Positions 12,468 through 21,449 of a stretch of DNA of 64,000 bases are shown in pieces. The notes under the pieces are model-generated. The model was given only the letters and a program-made list of their open reading frames with translations. It ran no database searches and had not been told where the DNA came from. The stretch spans positions 3,906,001 to 3,970,000 of the forward strand of contig OZ244909.1 of NCBI GenBank assembly GCA_965221725.1, given 5' to 3'. Source of the stretch: HK1 sp965221725 (GTDB lineage Bacteria; Pseudomonadota; Gammaproteobacteria; HK1). Each line of letters opens with the position of its first letter. Position 1 is the stretch's first letter. A program made the position numbers and the translations under genes.

Positions 12468-12842
12468 ATGGCGACGATTAACCAATTGGTGCGCAGACCA
12501 CGCAAGCGCCAGCGCAAGAAGAGCAACGTTCCCGCGCTGCAGAGCTGTCCGCAAAGGCGGGGTGTGTGTACGCGTGTATATACTACGACACCGAAGAAAC
12601 CGAATTCTGCGCTCCGAAAAGTGGCGAAGGTTCGCCTGACCAGCGGTGAAGAAGTTATTACCTATATCGGGGGCGAGGGGCATAATCTTCAGGAGCATTC
12701 AGTCATTCTGATCCGTGGTGGGCGGGTGAAGGATCTCCCGGGAGTGAGATATCACGTTGTTCGCGGTAGTCTGGATACTTCCGCAGTATCGGATCGTCGC
12801 CAGGGTCGGTCCAAGTATGGCGCGAAGCGTCCGAAAGGTTGA
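12468..12842 (+). CDS. rpsL: 30S ribosomal protein S12
   Basis: S12 sits at the decoding centre and helps set translational accuracy. From ATG 12468 (MATINQLVR) the protein is 124 residues, the same as E. coli; GAGAGA lies just upstream. TTTPKKPNSALRK and GGRVKDLPGVRYH carry the unmodified lysines (K43 and K88 in E. coli numbering) whose changes give streptomycin resistance, so the sequence looks streptomycin-sensitive. An upstream ATG at 12390 in frame would add an unrelated N-terminus. It is the first gene of the str group. Confidence 0.98.
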   Translation: MATINQLVRRPRKRQRKKSNVPALQSCPQRRGVCTRVYTTTPKKPNSALRKVAKVRLTSGEEVITYIGGEGHNLQEHSVILIRGGRVKDLPGVRYHVVRGSLDTSAVSDRRQGRSKYGAKRPKG

Positions 12843-12880
12843 ATCCTAGGGACCGTACCGAGGAAACGAGGTGACGAGCA

Positions 12881-13351
12881 ATGCCGCGACGTCGTGAAGT
12901 TCCCCAGCGAACCATTCTGCCGGATCCGAAGTTCGGGGATGTCACCCTCGCCAAATTCATGAACGTTCTCATGCTCGACGGGAAGAAATCCGTTGCGGAG
13001 CGGATGGTTTACGGTGCGCTCGATACCGTTGCCAATCGGACCAAGGAAGATCCGGTTGAGGTGTTCGGTCGGGCGCTAGACAACGTGCGTCCGGTGGTCG
13101 AGGTGAAGTCGCGTCGCGTCGGTGGCGCTACGTATCAGGTTCCTGTAGAGGTGCGTTCGTCGCGGAGAACTGCGCTCGCCATGCGATGGCTCGTCGATGC
13201 CGCTCGGCGCCGCAGCGAGAAATCCATGGGTCAGCGTCTGGCCCAGGAATTGATTGAAGCATCCGAAAACCGTGGAACTGCTGTCAAGAAGCGCGAAGAT
13301 ACCCACCGAATGGCGGAAGCCAACAAGGCATTCTCGCACTATCGTTGGTAG
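12881..13351 (+). CDS. rpsG: 30S ribosomal protein S7
   Basis: S7 is a primary 16S rRNA binder that nucleates the 30S head. It starts MPRRREVPQRTILPDPKFGD and has 156 residues, ending with a typical AFSHYRW. GAGGTGA lies 8 bases upstream of the ATG. The spacer to rpsL is 38 bp. In E. coli this spacer holds the S7 translational operator; I see no convincing hairpin here. Confidence 0.98.
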   Translation: MPRRREVPQRTILPDPKFGDVTLAKFMNVLMLDGKKSVAERMVYGALDTVANRTKEDPVEVFGRALDNVRPVVEVKSRRVGGATYQVPVEVRSSRRTALAMRWLVDAARRRSEKSMGQRLAQELIEASENRGTAVKKREDTHRMAEANKAFSHYRW

Positions 13352-13410
13352 CGTGCACCCTTTTCATACACTCGCCACCCCGACGTACGTCTTAAACAGG
13401 ATCTCCTTCG

Positions 13411-15510
13411 GTGTCTCGCAAGACTCCCATCGAACGCTATCGGAACATCGGGATCATGGCGCATATCGACGCCGGCAAGACCACGACTACTGAGCGTGTT
13501 CTTTATTACACGGGAATCTCTCACAAGATTGGAGAGGTTCACGACGGCGCGGCGACAATGGATTGGATGGTGCAGGAGCAGGAGCGCGGAATCACCATCA
13601 CGTCTGCCGCGACTACCTGCTTCTGGCGCGGAATGGATCAGCAGTTCGACGAACACCGTATCAACATCATCGATACGCCGGGGCATGTCGATTTTACAAT
13701 CGAGGTGGAGCGGAGTTTGCGTGTGCTCGACGGTGCCTGTGCGGTGTTCTGCGCAGTCGGCGGTGTCGAGCCTCAATCGGAGACCGTCTGGAGGCAGGCT
13801 ACCAAGTACGGTGTCCCCCGCCTTGCCTTCGTCAACAAGATGGATCGCCAGGGAGCCGATTTTCTCAGCGTTCTCCAGCAGATGCGGGAGCGTCTTGGGG
13901 CGAATCCCGTACCCACCCACCTTCCGATCGGAGCAGAGGAGAAATTCGAAGGTGTCGTCGATCTCCTGAGCATGAAGGCGATCTACTGGGATCCTGCAAA
14001 TCTTGGCGCGTCGTACGAGATTCGTCCGATACCGGTCGGAATGGAAAACCTCTGTCGGCAGTGGCGAGAAACACTCGTAGAGGCCGCGGCCGAGGCTGAC
14101 GAGGAATTGATGGAGAAGTATTTGGAAGACGGAAATTTGTCCGATGGCGAGATTCGGCGAGGCATTCGCGCTCGGACCCTCCGCAACGAGATCGTACCCG
14201 CTCTATGTGGGTCGGCATTCAAGAACAAGGGCGTGCAGGCCCTACTTGATGCCGTGGTTTGCTACCTTCCCGCACCCAATGATGTGCCGCCGGTTCAGGG
14301 TGTTGTGGTCAACGGGGAAGAAAGAATCGAAACGCGGAGTCCAAATGATAGTTCTCCATTTTCGTCGCTGGCGTTCAAGATTGCCACTGATCCGTTTGTG
14401 GGGAGTCTTACTTTCTTTCGCGTCTACTCCGGGGTGCTGAGATCTGGAGACACGGTCTATAACCCGTTGAAAAATCGCACTCAAAGGGTGGGGCGCATCC
14501 TTCAGATGCATGCCAACAGCCGTGAAGAGATCACAGAGGTTCGGGCCGGCGACATTGCGGCGGCGGTGAGTCTGAGGGAGATCACGACCGGTGAGACGTT
14601 GTGCGATCCGAAGCATCCTGTCACGCTGGAACGAATGGAATTTCCGGAGCCTGTGATCTCCATCGCAATCGAGCCCAAGACTCAGGGGGATCAGGAGAAG
14701 ATGGGCCTTGCTCTATCGAGACTTGCCCATGAGGATCCTTCGTTCCGGGTTGGTACCGATCAGGAGTCTGGACAGACCATCATCTCTGGTATGGGTGAGC
14801 TACACCTTGAGATTATCATCGACCGTCTTAGGCGCGAGTTTAAAGTTGCCGCCAACATCGGCAGTCCCCAGGTCGCTTACCGGGAGACAATCCGCCGGAG
14901 AGTGGAACATGAGCACAAGTTTGTGCGCCAGAGTGGTGGTCGCGGTCAGTACGGGCATGTGTGGCTGCGTATCGAACCCCGCGAGTCAGGTGCCGGATAT
15001 GAATTCGACGATGCGATCGTGGGAGGGGTGATTCCTCGAGAGTACATCCCTGCCGTCGACAAGGGTGTTCGGGAGCAGATGGGGAACGGGGTTATCGCCG
15101 GATTCCCGGTAGTCGATGTCAAAGTGACGTTGTTTGACGGATCTTTCCACGATGTTGACTCGAGTGAACTGGCCTTCAAGGTCGCTGGCTCGATGTGTTT
15201 TCGCGAGGCGGCTCAAAGGGCGTGCGCCGTGTTGCTGGAGCCGGTTATGAAAGTCGAAGTCGTTACGCCGGAAGAGTATATGGGTGATGTCATGGGAGAT
15301 CTCAGCCGTCGGCGCGGTATCGTGCAGGGGATGAAGGATACGCCCGCAGGGCGATCAGTGCGGGCCGAAGTTCCACTCAAGGAGATGTTCGGCTACGCCA
15401 CCGACCTCCGTTCGCTTACGCAGGGGAGAGCGACATTCACGATGGAATTCGGCAGATATTCGGAAATGCCGCCTGGAGTCGCTGACGCTGTTGTCAGGAG
15501 ACTCCAGTAA
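13411..15510 (+). CDS. fusA: Elongation factor G
   Basis: EF-G is the GTPase that drives translocation on the ribosome. It starts with GTG 13411 (SRKTPIERYRNIGIMAHIDA), with AGGA nine bases upstream. The 699 residues are normal length. GTPase motifs are AHIDAGKTT (G1), IDTPGHVDF (G3) and FVNKMDRQGAD (G4). The RGITITSAATT switch and the SGGRGQYGHVW and GRATFTMEFGRY segments of later domains are present. It lies 59 bp after rpsG and 38 bp before tuf in the normal str order. Its third codon positions are mixed, in clear contrast to tuf. Confidence 0.98.
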   Translation: MSRKTPIERYRNIGIMAHIDAGKTTTTERVLYYTGISHKIGEVHDGAATMDWMVQEQERGITITSAATTCFWRGMDQQFDEHRINIIDTPGHVDFTIEVERSLRVLDGACAVFCAVGGVEPQSETVWRQATKYGVPRLAFVNKMDRQGADFLSVLQQMRERLGANPVPTHLPIGAEEKFEGVVDLLSMKAIYWDPANLGASYEIRPIPVGMENLCRQWRETLVEAAAEADEELMEKYLEDGNLSDGEIRRGIRARTLRNEIVPALCGSAFKNKGVQALLDAVVCYLPAPNDVPPVQGVVVNGEERIETRSPNDSSPFSSLAFKIATDPFVGSLTFFRVYSGVLRSGDTVYNPLKNRTQRVGRILQMHANSREEITEVRAGDIAAAVSLREITTGETLCDPKHPVTLERMEFPEPVISIAIEPKTQGDQEKMGLALSRLAHEDPSFRVGTDQESGQTIISGMGELHLEIIIDRLRREFKVAANIGSPQVAYRETIRRRVEHEHKFVRQSGGRGQYGHVWLRIEPRESGAGYEFDDAIVGGVIPREYIPAVDKGVREQMGNGVIAGFPVVDVKVTLFDGSFHDVDSSELAFKVAGSMCFREAAQRACAVLLEPVMKVEVVTPEEYMGDVMGDLSRRRGIVQGMKDTPAGRSVRAEVPLKEMFGYATDLRSLTQGRATFTMEFGRYSEMPPGVADAVVRRLQ

Positions 15511-15548
15511 CTCCGGCTCCTAATCAACCGTATTTAGAGGGAACCGCA

Positions 15549-16739
15549 ATGGCCAAGGGGAAGTTTGAGCGTACGAAGCCGCACGTGAACGTTGGGACGA
15601 TAGGGCATGTGGATCATGGGAAGACGACGCTGACGGCGGCGATGACGAAGGTATTGGCGCGCGAGTTTGGTGGGGATGTGATGGCGTTTGACGAGATTGA
15701 CAATGCGCCGGAGGAGCGGGCGCGTGGGATTACGATAGCGACGGCGCATGTGGAGTACGAGTCGCAGGGGAGGCACTACGCGCACGTGGACTGTCCGGGG
15801 CATGCGGATTATGTGAAGAACATGATTACGGGCGCGGCGCAGATGGATGGTGCGATATTGGTGGTATCGGCGTCGGATGGTCCGATGCCGCAGACGCGCG
15901 AGCACATATTGCTGGCGCGTCAGGTGGGGGTTCCGTACATTGTGGTGTACATGAACAAGTGTGACATGGTGGACGATGAGGAGTTGCTGGAGTTGGTGGA
16001 GATGGAGGTGAGGGAGTTGTTGGACAAGTATGAGTTTCCTGGGGATGACACGCCGGTGATACGTGGTTCGGCGTTGGAGGCGTTGGAGGGTGTGGGGGGT
16101 GAGCGTGGTGAGGGTTCGGTGGTGGCATTGGTGAAGGCGTTGGATGAGTATATACCCGAGCCGGCGCGAGCGGTGGATGGTGCGTTTTTGATGCCGGTGG
16201 AGGATGTATTTTCGATTTCGGGTCGAGGGACGGTGGCGACGGGTCGGGTGGAGCGAGGGGTGGTGAAGGTTGGGGAGGAGGTTGAGATTGTTGGGGTGAA
16301 GGAGACGACGAGGACGACGTGCACGGGGGTGGAGATGTTTCGCAAGCTGCTGGATGAGGGGGTAGCGGGTGACAACATTGGGGTATTGCTGCGCGGTGTG
16401 AAGCGAGACGAGATTGAGCGTGGACAGGTATTGGCGAAGCCTGGGAGCATTACGCCGCATACGGAGTTTGAGGCGGAGGTGTACGTATTGTCGAAGGATG
16501 AGGGGGGTCGTCACACGCCGTTTTTCAAGGGATATCGGCCGCAGTTTTACTTTCGCACGACGGATGTGACGGGTGAGGTTGAGTTGCCCGAGGGGGTGGA
16601 GATGGTGATGCCTGGGGACAACGTGCAGATGCGGGTGAAGCTGATAGCGCCGATTGCGATGGAGGAGGGGTTGCGGTTTGCGGTGCGCGAGGGTGGGCGC
16701 ACGGTCGGTGCCGGCGTCGTCGCAAAAATTATTGAATAA
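15549..16739 (+). CDS. tuf: Elongation factor Tu
   Basis: EF-Tu delivers aminoacyl-tRNA to the ribosome. The 396 residues are intact with GHVDHGKTT (G1), DCPGHADY (G3) and NKCDMVD (G4). The codon use is the odd part. From about codon 3 to codon 382 every Thr is ACG, Ala is almost always GCG, and no ATC, ACC or CTC occurs. Seven ATA and three AGG codons appear in a protein that is usually the most codon-optimised in a cell. The last ~13 codons (from about 16695: GTC, GCC, GGC, GTC, GTC) return to a mixed pattern. The protein itself looks functional. rpsJ follows after only 5 bp, so no separate S10 promoter is evident. Confidence 0.98.
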   Translation: MAKGKFERTKPHVNVGTIGHVDHGKTTLTAAMTKVLAREFGGDVMAFDEIDNAPEERARGITIATAHVEYESQGRHYAHVDCPGHADYVKNMITGAAQMDGAILVVSASDGPMPQTREHILLARQVGVPYIVVYMNKCDMVDDEELLELVEMEVRELLDKYEFPGDDTPVIRGSALEALEGVGGERGEGSVVALVKALDEYIPEPARAVDGAFLMPVEDVFSISGRGTVATGRVERGVVKVGEEVEIVGVKETTRTTCTGVEMFRKLLDEGVAGDNIGVLLRGVKRDEIERGQVLAKPGSITPHTEFEAEVYVLSKDEGGRHTPFFKGYRPQFYFRTTDVTGEVELPEGVEMVMPGDNVQMRVKLIAPIAMEEGLRFAVREGGRTVGAGVVAKIIE

Positions 16740-16744
16740 CGCTA

Positions 16745-17056
16745 ATGGCCAATCAGATTATCAGGATCCGTCTTAAGGCCTTCGATCACAAACTGATCGA
16801 CCAGTCAGCGGCAGAAATCGTCGATACGGCGCGTCGAACCGGGGCGATGGTCAAAGGCCCGATCCCGCTACCGACGAGAAAGGAGCGCTACACGATTCTG
16901 GTATCACCGCATGTGAACAAGGACGCCCGCGATCAATACGAACTCAGAACGCACAAGCGAATACTTGATATTGTGAATCCGACGGACAAGACGGTTGACG
17001 CATTGATGAAGCTCGATCTTGCCGCTGGCGTTGATGTCCAGATAAAGCTGAACTGA
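16745..17056 (+). CDS. rpsJ: 30S ribosomal protein S10
   Basis: S10 is a 30S head protein that also acts with NusB in antitermination. 103 residues, starting MANQIIRIRLKAFDHKLID and containing GPIPLPTRKERYT and the conserved HVNKDARDQYE loop. It starts 5 bp after the tuf stop without a clear Shine-Dalgarno, which suggests translational coupling to tuf. It heads the S10 series. Confidence 0.97.
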   Translation: MANQIIRIRLKAFDHKLIDQSAAEIVDTARRTGAMVKGPIPLPTRKERYTILVSPHVNKDARDQYELRTHKRILDIVNPTDKTVDALMKLDLAAGVDVQIKLN

Positions 17057-17076
17057 ATGCGGAGCAGGAAACCACG

Positions 17077-17718
17077 ATGCCCATTGGACTGGTCGGACGC
17101 AAGACGGGAATGACACGTGTGTTCACCGATGCTGGTGAATCAATTCCCGTGACTGTCATTGTGGCAGAGCCGAACCGAGTGACATGTCTCAGGACACGGG
17201 AGAAGGATGGTTACCGCGCCGTGCAGTTGACTACTGGAGCAAGGAAGTCGGGCAGGTTGTCGAAGCCGCAAGCTGGGCACTTGGCAGCAAACGGCGTCGA
17301 GGCTGGAGACGGCCTTTGGGAATTTCGTCTGGATGATGGGGAAGGAGAGGGACTAACCCCCGGATCTATAGTGGATGTAACGGCATTCACAGTAGGGGAG
17401 AGGATCGATGCAACTGGAACGAGTATCGGGAAGGGCTATGCCGGAGTGGTCAAGCGTCATAACTTCCGGACTCAGGACGCATCCCACGGAAATTCGCTTG
17501 CACACCGCGCTCCGGGGTCAATTGGACAGAACCAGACACCGGGACGTGTATTCAAGGGAAAGCGGATGTCCGGGCACATGGGTGCGATGCGCAGAACGAT
17601 GCAGAATCTTGAAGTTGTGCGTGTAGACCGGGAGCGAAACATTATCCTGATCAGAGGTTCGATCCCTGGCCCCAGAGATGGTCGAATAATCGTTCGTCCC
17701 GCCGTCAAGATCCGTTAG
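17077..17718 (+). CDS. rplC: 50S ribosomal protein L3
   Basis: L3 binds 23S rRNA early in 50S assembly and reaches towards the peptidyl transferase centre. 213 residues, start MPIGLVGRKTGMTRVF, with the conserved SHGNSLAHRAPGSIGQNQTP loop and RMSGHMG. GGAGCAGGAA lies upstream of the ATG. The Gln of GQNQ is the residue methylated by PrmB in E. coli. Confidence 0.97.
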   Translation: MPIGLVGRKTGMTRVFTDAGESIPVTVIVAEPNRVTCLRTREKDGYRAVQLTTGARKSGRLSKPQAGHLAANGVEAGDGLWEFRLDDGEGEGLTPGSIVDVTAFTVGERIDATGTSIGKGYAGVVKRHNFRTQDASHGNSLAHRAPGSIGQNQTPGRVFKGKRMSGHMGAMRRTMQNLEVVRVDRERNIILIRGSIPGPRDGRIIVRPAVKIR

Positions 17719-17738
17719 AGATTGATAAGGAAGGCGAG

Positions 17739-18353
17739 ATGCAAGTCAGCGTGGTCTCGGGCAAGCAAGATTCAGAGTCAATCGATCTGGCCGATCGGGC
17801 TTTTGCGGCCGATTACAACGAGTCACTCGTGCACCAGGTTGTCACCGCTTACTTGGCGAGACAACGTTCAGGAACGAAATCGTACAAATCGCGTGCTGAG
17901 GTGCGTGGTGGCGGAACCAAACCCTGGCGACAAAAGGGACTTGGACGGGCTCGGGCTGGAAGCATTCGAAGCCCGATATGGCGTGGTGGTGGTGCAGCAT
18001 TTGCGGCGAAGCCCCGAAGTTTCGGCCAGAAGGTCAATCGGAAGATGTACCGTGGTGCGATACGCTCCATTTTGTCCCAACTCGTTCGCGCTGAACGACT
18101 TGTAGTGATCGACAATTTGACTCTGGAGCAACCGAAGACCAGAAATCTGGTAGCTCGACTTGGTGAGTTGGGACTCTCGGATGTGCTTATTTTGACCGTC
18201 GAGCATGACAATAAACTTGCACTTGCATCGAGGAATTTGCCTCGGGTGGAAGTACAGATTTGCACGGATGTAAGTCCCGTGAGTCTGCTTGCCTTCGATA
18301 CCGTGGCGATAACTGTAGCTGCAGCCAGACGACTCGAGGAGCGTTTCGAGTGA
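17739..18353 (+). CDS. rplD: 50S ribosomal protein L4
   Basis: L4 lines the nascent-peptide tunnel and, in E. coli, represses the S10 operon. 204 residues. The tunnel loop is recognisable (RGGGTKPWRQKGLGRARAGS followed by SPIWRGGG), as is KVNRKMYRGAIRS. AAGGAAGGCGAG precedes the ATG. The stop codon overlaps the start of rplW (GTGA). Confidence 0.97.
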   Translation: MQVSVVSGKQDSESIDLADRAFAADYNESLVHQVVTAYLARQRSGTKSYKSRAEVRGGGTKPWRQKGLGRARAGSIRSPIWRGGGAAFAAKPRSFGQKVNRKMYRGAIRSILSQLVRAERLVVIDNLTLEQPKTRNLVARLGELGLSDVLILTVEHDNKLALASRNLPRVEVQICTDVSPVSLLAFDTVAITVAAARRLEERFE

Positions 18354-18652
18354 ATGATGAACACTTGATTAATATTCTTGTTTCCCCTCATATATCGGAA
18401 AAGAGTACCCGTATTGCGGAAGAATCGAACCAGTTCACTTTTCGAGTACGCCTGGATGCGAGAAAGTTCGAGGTACGCCGAGCTGTGGAGAAAATGTTTA
18501 ATGTAGAGGTGGACTCGGTATCGGTAGTTAACATCAAGGGAAAAGTCAAAGGTATCCGGGGCAGGAATCGGGGTCGGCGGCCCGGCTGGCGCAAGGTCTA
18601 TGTACGGCTGAAACCTGGACATAGCATTGATTTTATCGATCCGGTCGAGTAG
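18350..18652 (+). CDS. rplW: 50S ribosomal protein L23
   Basis: L23 sits at the tunnel exit and docks trigger factor and SRP. The best start is GTG 18350, whose last two bases begin the rplD stop, giving 100 residues, the E. coli length. The start NDEHLINILVSPHISEKST aligns with the family; KGKVKGIRGR...GRRPGWRKVYV is the conserved core. Longer upstream starts would run through rplD in another frame. Confidence 0.96.
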   Translation: MNDEHLINILVSPHISEKSTRIAEESNQFTFRVRLDARKFEVRRAVEKMFNVEVDSVSVVNIKGKVKGIRGRNRGRRPGWRKVYVRLKPGHSIDFIDPVE

Positions 18653-18672
18653 GCACCACGGAGTACGTATCC

Positions 18673-19503
18673 ATGGCCGTGATTCAGTCAAGACCCACCT
18701 CAGCCGGACGACGGTTCGTTGTCACGGTGAAGACGAAGGGGTTATATAAGGGAGACCCATATAGTCCGTTGCTCGCCAAGAAGAATCGAACCGGCGGGCG
18801 CAACAATAAGGGCCGCATCACTACGCGACATCGTGGCGGTGGGCACAAGCAGCGTTATCGAATCATCGACTTCGGGCGCAAGAAGGATGGAATTCCGGCA
18901 AGGATCGAGCGAATCGAATATGATCCGAACCGTAGCGCTCACATCGCCCTGCTTCTGTACGCGGACGGTGAGCGAAGGTATGTGGTCGCTCCTCGAGGCG
19001 TCACCGCAGGCGAGGAGTTGATGTCAGGTCGCGGTGCGCCGATTCGACCGGGAAACTGTCTGCCTTTGGGCGAAATTCCGGTAGGAACAATAGTTCACTG
19101 CGTCGAACTCAAACCCGGGAAGGGAGCGCAGCTCGCCCGTAGCGCTGGTGCAAGTTTGCAGCTTGTTGCGCGAGAAGGGAACTTCGCAACATTGCGCCTT
19201 CGATCCGGCGAACTGCGCAAAGTACCGGTGCTGTGCCGTGCGACGATTGGGGAGGTAGGGAATTCGGAGCACTCGCTACGCTCTCTGGGAAAGGCAGGTG
19301 CAACCCGATGGCGAGGACGTCGGCCTACGGTACGTGGTGTCGCGATGAATCCGGTCGATCATCCCCATGGAGGTGGCGAGGGTCGCTCTTCAGGCGGCCG
19401 ACACCCGGTAACGCCGTGGGGTGTGCCCACCAAGGGATACAAGACTCGGCGAAACAAGAGAACCTCCACCATGATTGTGCGCAGAAGGAACCGCCGCAAG
19501 TAA
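18673..19503 (+). CDS. rplB: 50S ribosomal protein L2
   Basis: L2 is needed for subunit association and peptidyl transfer. 276 residues. The functionally important histidine lies in NPVDHPHGGGEGRSSGGRHP. GRNNKGRITTRHRGGGHKQRYR is also conserved, and the C-terminus is basic (IVRRRNRRK). Confidence 0.98.
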   Translation: MAVIQSRPTSAGRRFVVTVKTKGLYKGDPYSPLLAKKNRTGGRNNKGRITTRHRGGGHKQRYRIIDFGRKKDGIPARIERIEYDPNRSAHIALLLYADGERRYVVAPRGVTAGEELMSGRGAPIRPGNCLPLGEIPVGTIVHCVELKPGKGAQLARSAGASLQLVAREGNFATLRLRSGELRKVPVLCRATIGEVGNSEHSLRSLGKAGATRWRGRRPTVRGVAMNPVDHPHGGGEGRSSGGRHPVTPWGVPTKGYKTRRNKRTSTMIVRRRNRRK

Positions 19504-19517
19504 AGGGAGTCGTCAAG

Positions 19518-19793
19518 GTGCCACGTTCGATCAAGAAAGGACCATTTATAGACAATCATCTGCTTCGCAAGGTTGAGGTGGCACGTTCTGTCAATAGCAG
19601 AAGACCCATCCGTACATGGTCCCGGAGATCGATGGTGGTGCCGGAGATGATCGGGCTCACTATCGCCATCCATAATGGGAGGCAACACGTTCCGGTGCTT
19701 GTGACTGAGAATATGGTGGGACATAAGCTTGGTGAGTTCGCGCCGACTCGTACATTCCGTGGTCATGCTGCCGACCGAAAGGCCAAGAAGTAG
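19518..19793 (+). CDS. rpsS: 30S ribosomal protein S19
   Basis: S19 is a 30S head protein near the A site and bridge B1. I place the start at GTG 19518 (PRSIKKGPFIDNHLLRK), with GGGAG upstream, giving 91 residues. The core TWSRRSMVVPEMIGLTIAIH and HKLGEFAPTRTFRGHAADRK are typical. An in-frame upstream extension reads into rplB and is not conserved. Confidence 0.96.
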   Translation: MPRSIKKGPFIDNHLLRKVEVARSVNSRRPIRTWSRRSMVVPEMIGLTIAIHNGRQHVPVLVTENMVGHKLGEFAPTRTFRGHAADRKAKK

Positions 19794-19811
19794 ACTGGTG
19801 GAGTGACGCTG

Positions 19812-20150
19812 ATGGAGGTTTCCGCAACGCTACGATACGCCCGTCTCTCCCCACAGAAGGCGAGGCTTGTCGCCGATCAGCTCAGAGGTTTGCCTGTGGA
19901 ACGGGCGATAGAGATTCTGTCTTTCGCCAGACCTAAGGCCGCATCGATTCTGAAGAAGGTTCTCGAATCTGCGATTGCCAATGCGGAACATAATGAGGGG
20001 GCTGATGTAGACAATCTTCTGGTCAATACTGTTCATGTTGACCAAGGATCGACGTTTCGCCGATATCGCGCGCGGGCTCGAGGTCGAGCAGGTAGGGTAA
20101 CGAAACGCACCAGTCATATCATGGTAACTGTGACCGACGAGCGGAGGTGA
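19812..20150 (+). CDS. rplV: 50S ribosomal protein L22
   Basis: L22 lines the exit tunnel with L4; its loop is a macrolide-resistance site. ATG 19812 gives MEVSATLRYARLSPQKARLV and 112 residues, matching the family; GGTGGAG lies 8 bases upstream. A GTG at 19803 would add three residues. The loop and tail (RARARGRAGRVTKRTSHI) look normal. Confidence 0.96.
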   Translation: MEVSATLRYARLSPQKARLVADQLRGLPVERAIEILSFARPKAASILKKVLESAIANAEHNEGADVDNLLVNTVHVDQGSTFRRYRARARGRAGRVTKRTSHIMVTVTDERR

Positions 20151-20155
20151 GTCGA

Positions 20156-20830
20156 ATGGGACAGAAAGTACATCCAGTTGGCATTCGGCTTGGTATTGTG
20201 AAGGACTGGTCGTCGATTTGGTATGCGGAGCGCGGCGAATACGCGGATAATTTGAATACGGACATCGCGGTTCGTGATTTCATTCGCAGGAAGCTCGGCC
20301 ATGCATCGGTGAGTCGTATTTATATCGAACGACCGGCAAAGAATGCACGCATCGTGATGCACACAGCGCGACCAGGAATCGTGATCGGAAAGAAGGGAGA
20401 AGATATAGAGGCGCTGAGGATCGATGTTTCGCGCATCATGGGAATTCCCGTGCACATCAGCGTTGAGGAGATCAGGAAGCCGGAATTAGATGCCTATCTT
20501 GTGGCGGAGAGCGTCGCGAGTCAACTTGAGCGGAGGATTATGTTTCGACGCGCAATGCGGCGTGCGGTCACAAACGCGATGAGACTCGGGGCTCAGGGAA
20601 TCAAGATTCGTGTTTCTGGTCGATTGAATGGCGCAGAGATAGCACGTTCGGAGTGGTATCGAGAGGGACGGGTACCGCTGCACACTCTTAGAGCCGATAT
20701 CGACTATGGTTTTGCCGAAGCCAAGACTACTTATGGGGTCATTGGGGTGAAAACATGGATCTTCAAAGGGGAGATTTTTCGTCAGCGTGAAACAGGTAAA
20801 GAGACGCAGCCGGACGCTGCGGTGGCATGA
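20156..20830 (+). CDS. rpsC: 30S ribosomal protein S3
   Basis: S3 forms part of the mRNA entry channel and its helicase activity. ATG 20156 (MGQKVHPVGIRLGIVKDW) has the strong site GGAGGTGA at 20143-20150, which overlaps the rplV stop. The KH domain signature ARPGIVIGKKGEDIE is present, as are SGRLNGAEIARSEWYREG and ADIDYGFAEAKTTYG. 224 residues; the basic tail is shorter than in E. coli. Confidence 0.97.
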   Translation: MGQKVHPVGIRLGIVKDWSSIWYAERGEYADNLNTDIAVRDFIRRKLGHASVSRIYIERPAKNARIVMHTARPGIVIGKKGEDIEALRIDVSRIMGIPVHISVEEIRKPELDAYLVAESVASQLERRIMFRRAMRRAVTNAMRLGAQGIKIRVSGRLNGAEIARSEWYREGRVPLHTLRADIDYGFAEAKTTYGVIGVKTWIFKGEIFRQRETGKETQPDAAVA

Positions 20831-20844
20831 GGAGTTGAATAGCC

Positions 20845-21258
20845 ATGATGCAGCCGAAGAGAACGAAGTTTCGAAAGCAGCATAAGGGTCGCAATCGAGG
20901 ATTGGCGACTACTGGCAATAGAGTGAGCTTCGGTGAATATGGTATGAAGGCCATGACGCGCGGTCGGATCACCGCCCGTCAGATTGAAGCCGCGCGGAGA
21001 GCTATTACTCGTAAAGTCAAACGGGGTGCCAAGATTTGGATCCGAATTTTTCCCGATAAACCGATCACCAAGAAACCACTAGAAGTTCGCCAGGGAAAAG
21101 GTAAGGGTAATGTTGAATGCTGGGTAGCGCGAGTCCAACCGGGACGAATGCTCTACGAAATGCAAGGCGTCGACGAGGAACTTGCGCGGGAGGCTTTTCG
21201 CCTCGCGGCTGCCAAGTTACCGGTACAAACTGTCTTCGTGATCAGGACGGCAATTTGA
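20845..21258 (+). CDS. rplP: 50S ribosomal protein L16
   Basis: L16 lies at the A site of the 50S subunit. 137 residues starting MMQPKRTKFRKQHKGRNRG, aligning with E. coli MLQPKRT. GKGKGNVECWVARVQPGRML is conserved. The TGA stop (21256-21258) overlaps the rpmC start. Confidence 0.97.
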   Translation: MMQPKRTKFRKQHKGRNRGLATTGNRVSFGEYGMKAMTRGRITARQIEAARRAITRKVKRGAKIWIRIFPDKPITKKPLEVRQGKGKGNVECWVARVQPGRMLYEMQGVDEELAREAFRLAAAKLPVQTVFVIRTAI

Positions 21259-21449
21259 TGAACGCGCAGGAATTGAGAGCCAGGAGTGACGATGAACTCC
21301 GTAAGGAGCTGATGGACTTACATCGGGAGGCGTTTAATCTGAGGATGCAGAGGGGAGTTGGGCAAATGTTCCGACCGAGCCAAGTCAAGAGAGTTCGTCG
21401 TGACATTGCCCGATTGAAGACAATTCTGAGCGAGCGGGAACGGCCATGA
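21258..21449 (+). CDS. rpmC: 50S ribosomal protein L29
   Basis: Small tunnel-exit protein of 63 residues (MNAQELRARSDDELRKEL...). It has the helical hairpin pattern and the conserved RRDIARLKTIL segment. The ATG overlaps the rplP stop (TGATG) and the stop overlaps the rpsQ ATG (ATGA), so the three are translationally coupled. Confidence 0.95.
   Translation: MNAQELRARSDDELRKELMDLHREAFNLRMQRGVGQMFRPSQVKRVRRDIARLKTILSERERP

Noticed and set aside
15534..16514. A 326-codon open frame antisense to tuf
   Set aside because: It follows from the G-ending codon bias of tuf, which leaves few stops on the other strand. Its product is a low-complexity His/Arg/Leu sequence with no known features.
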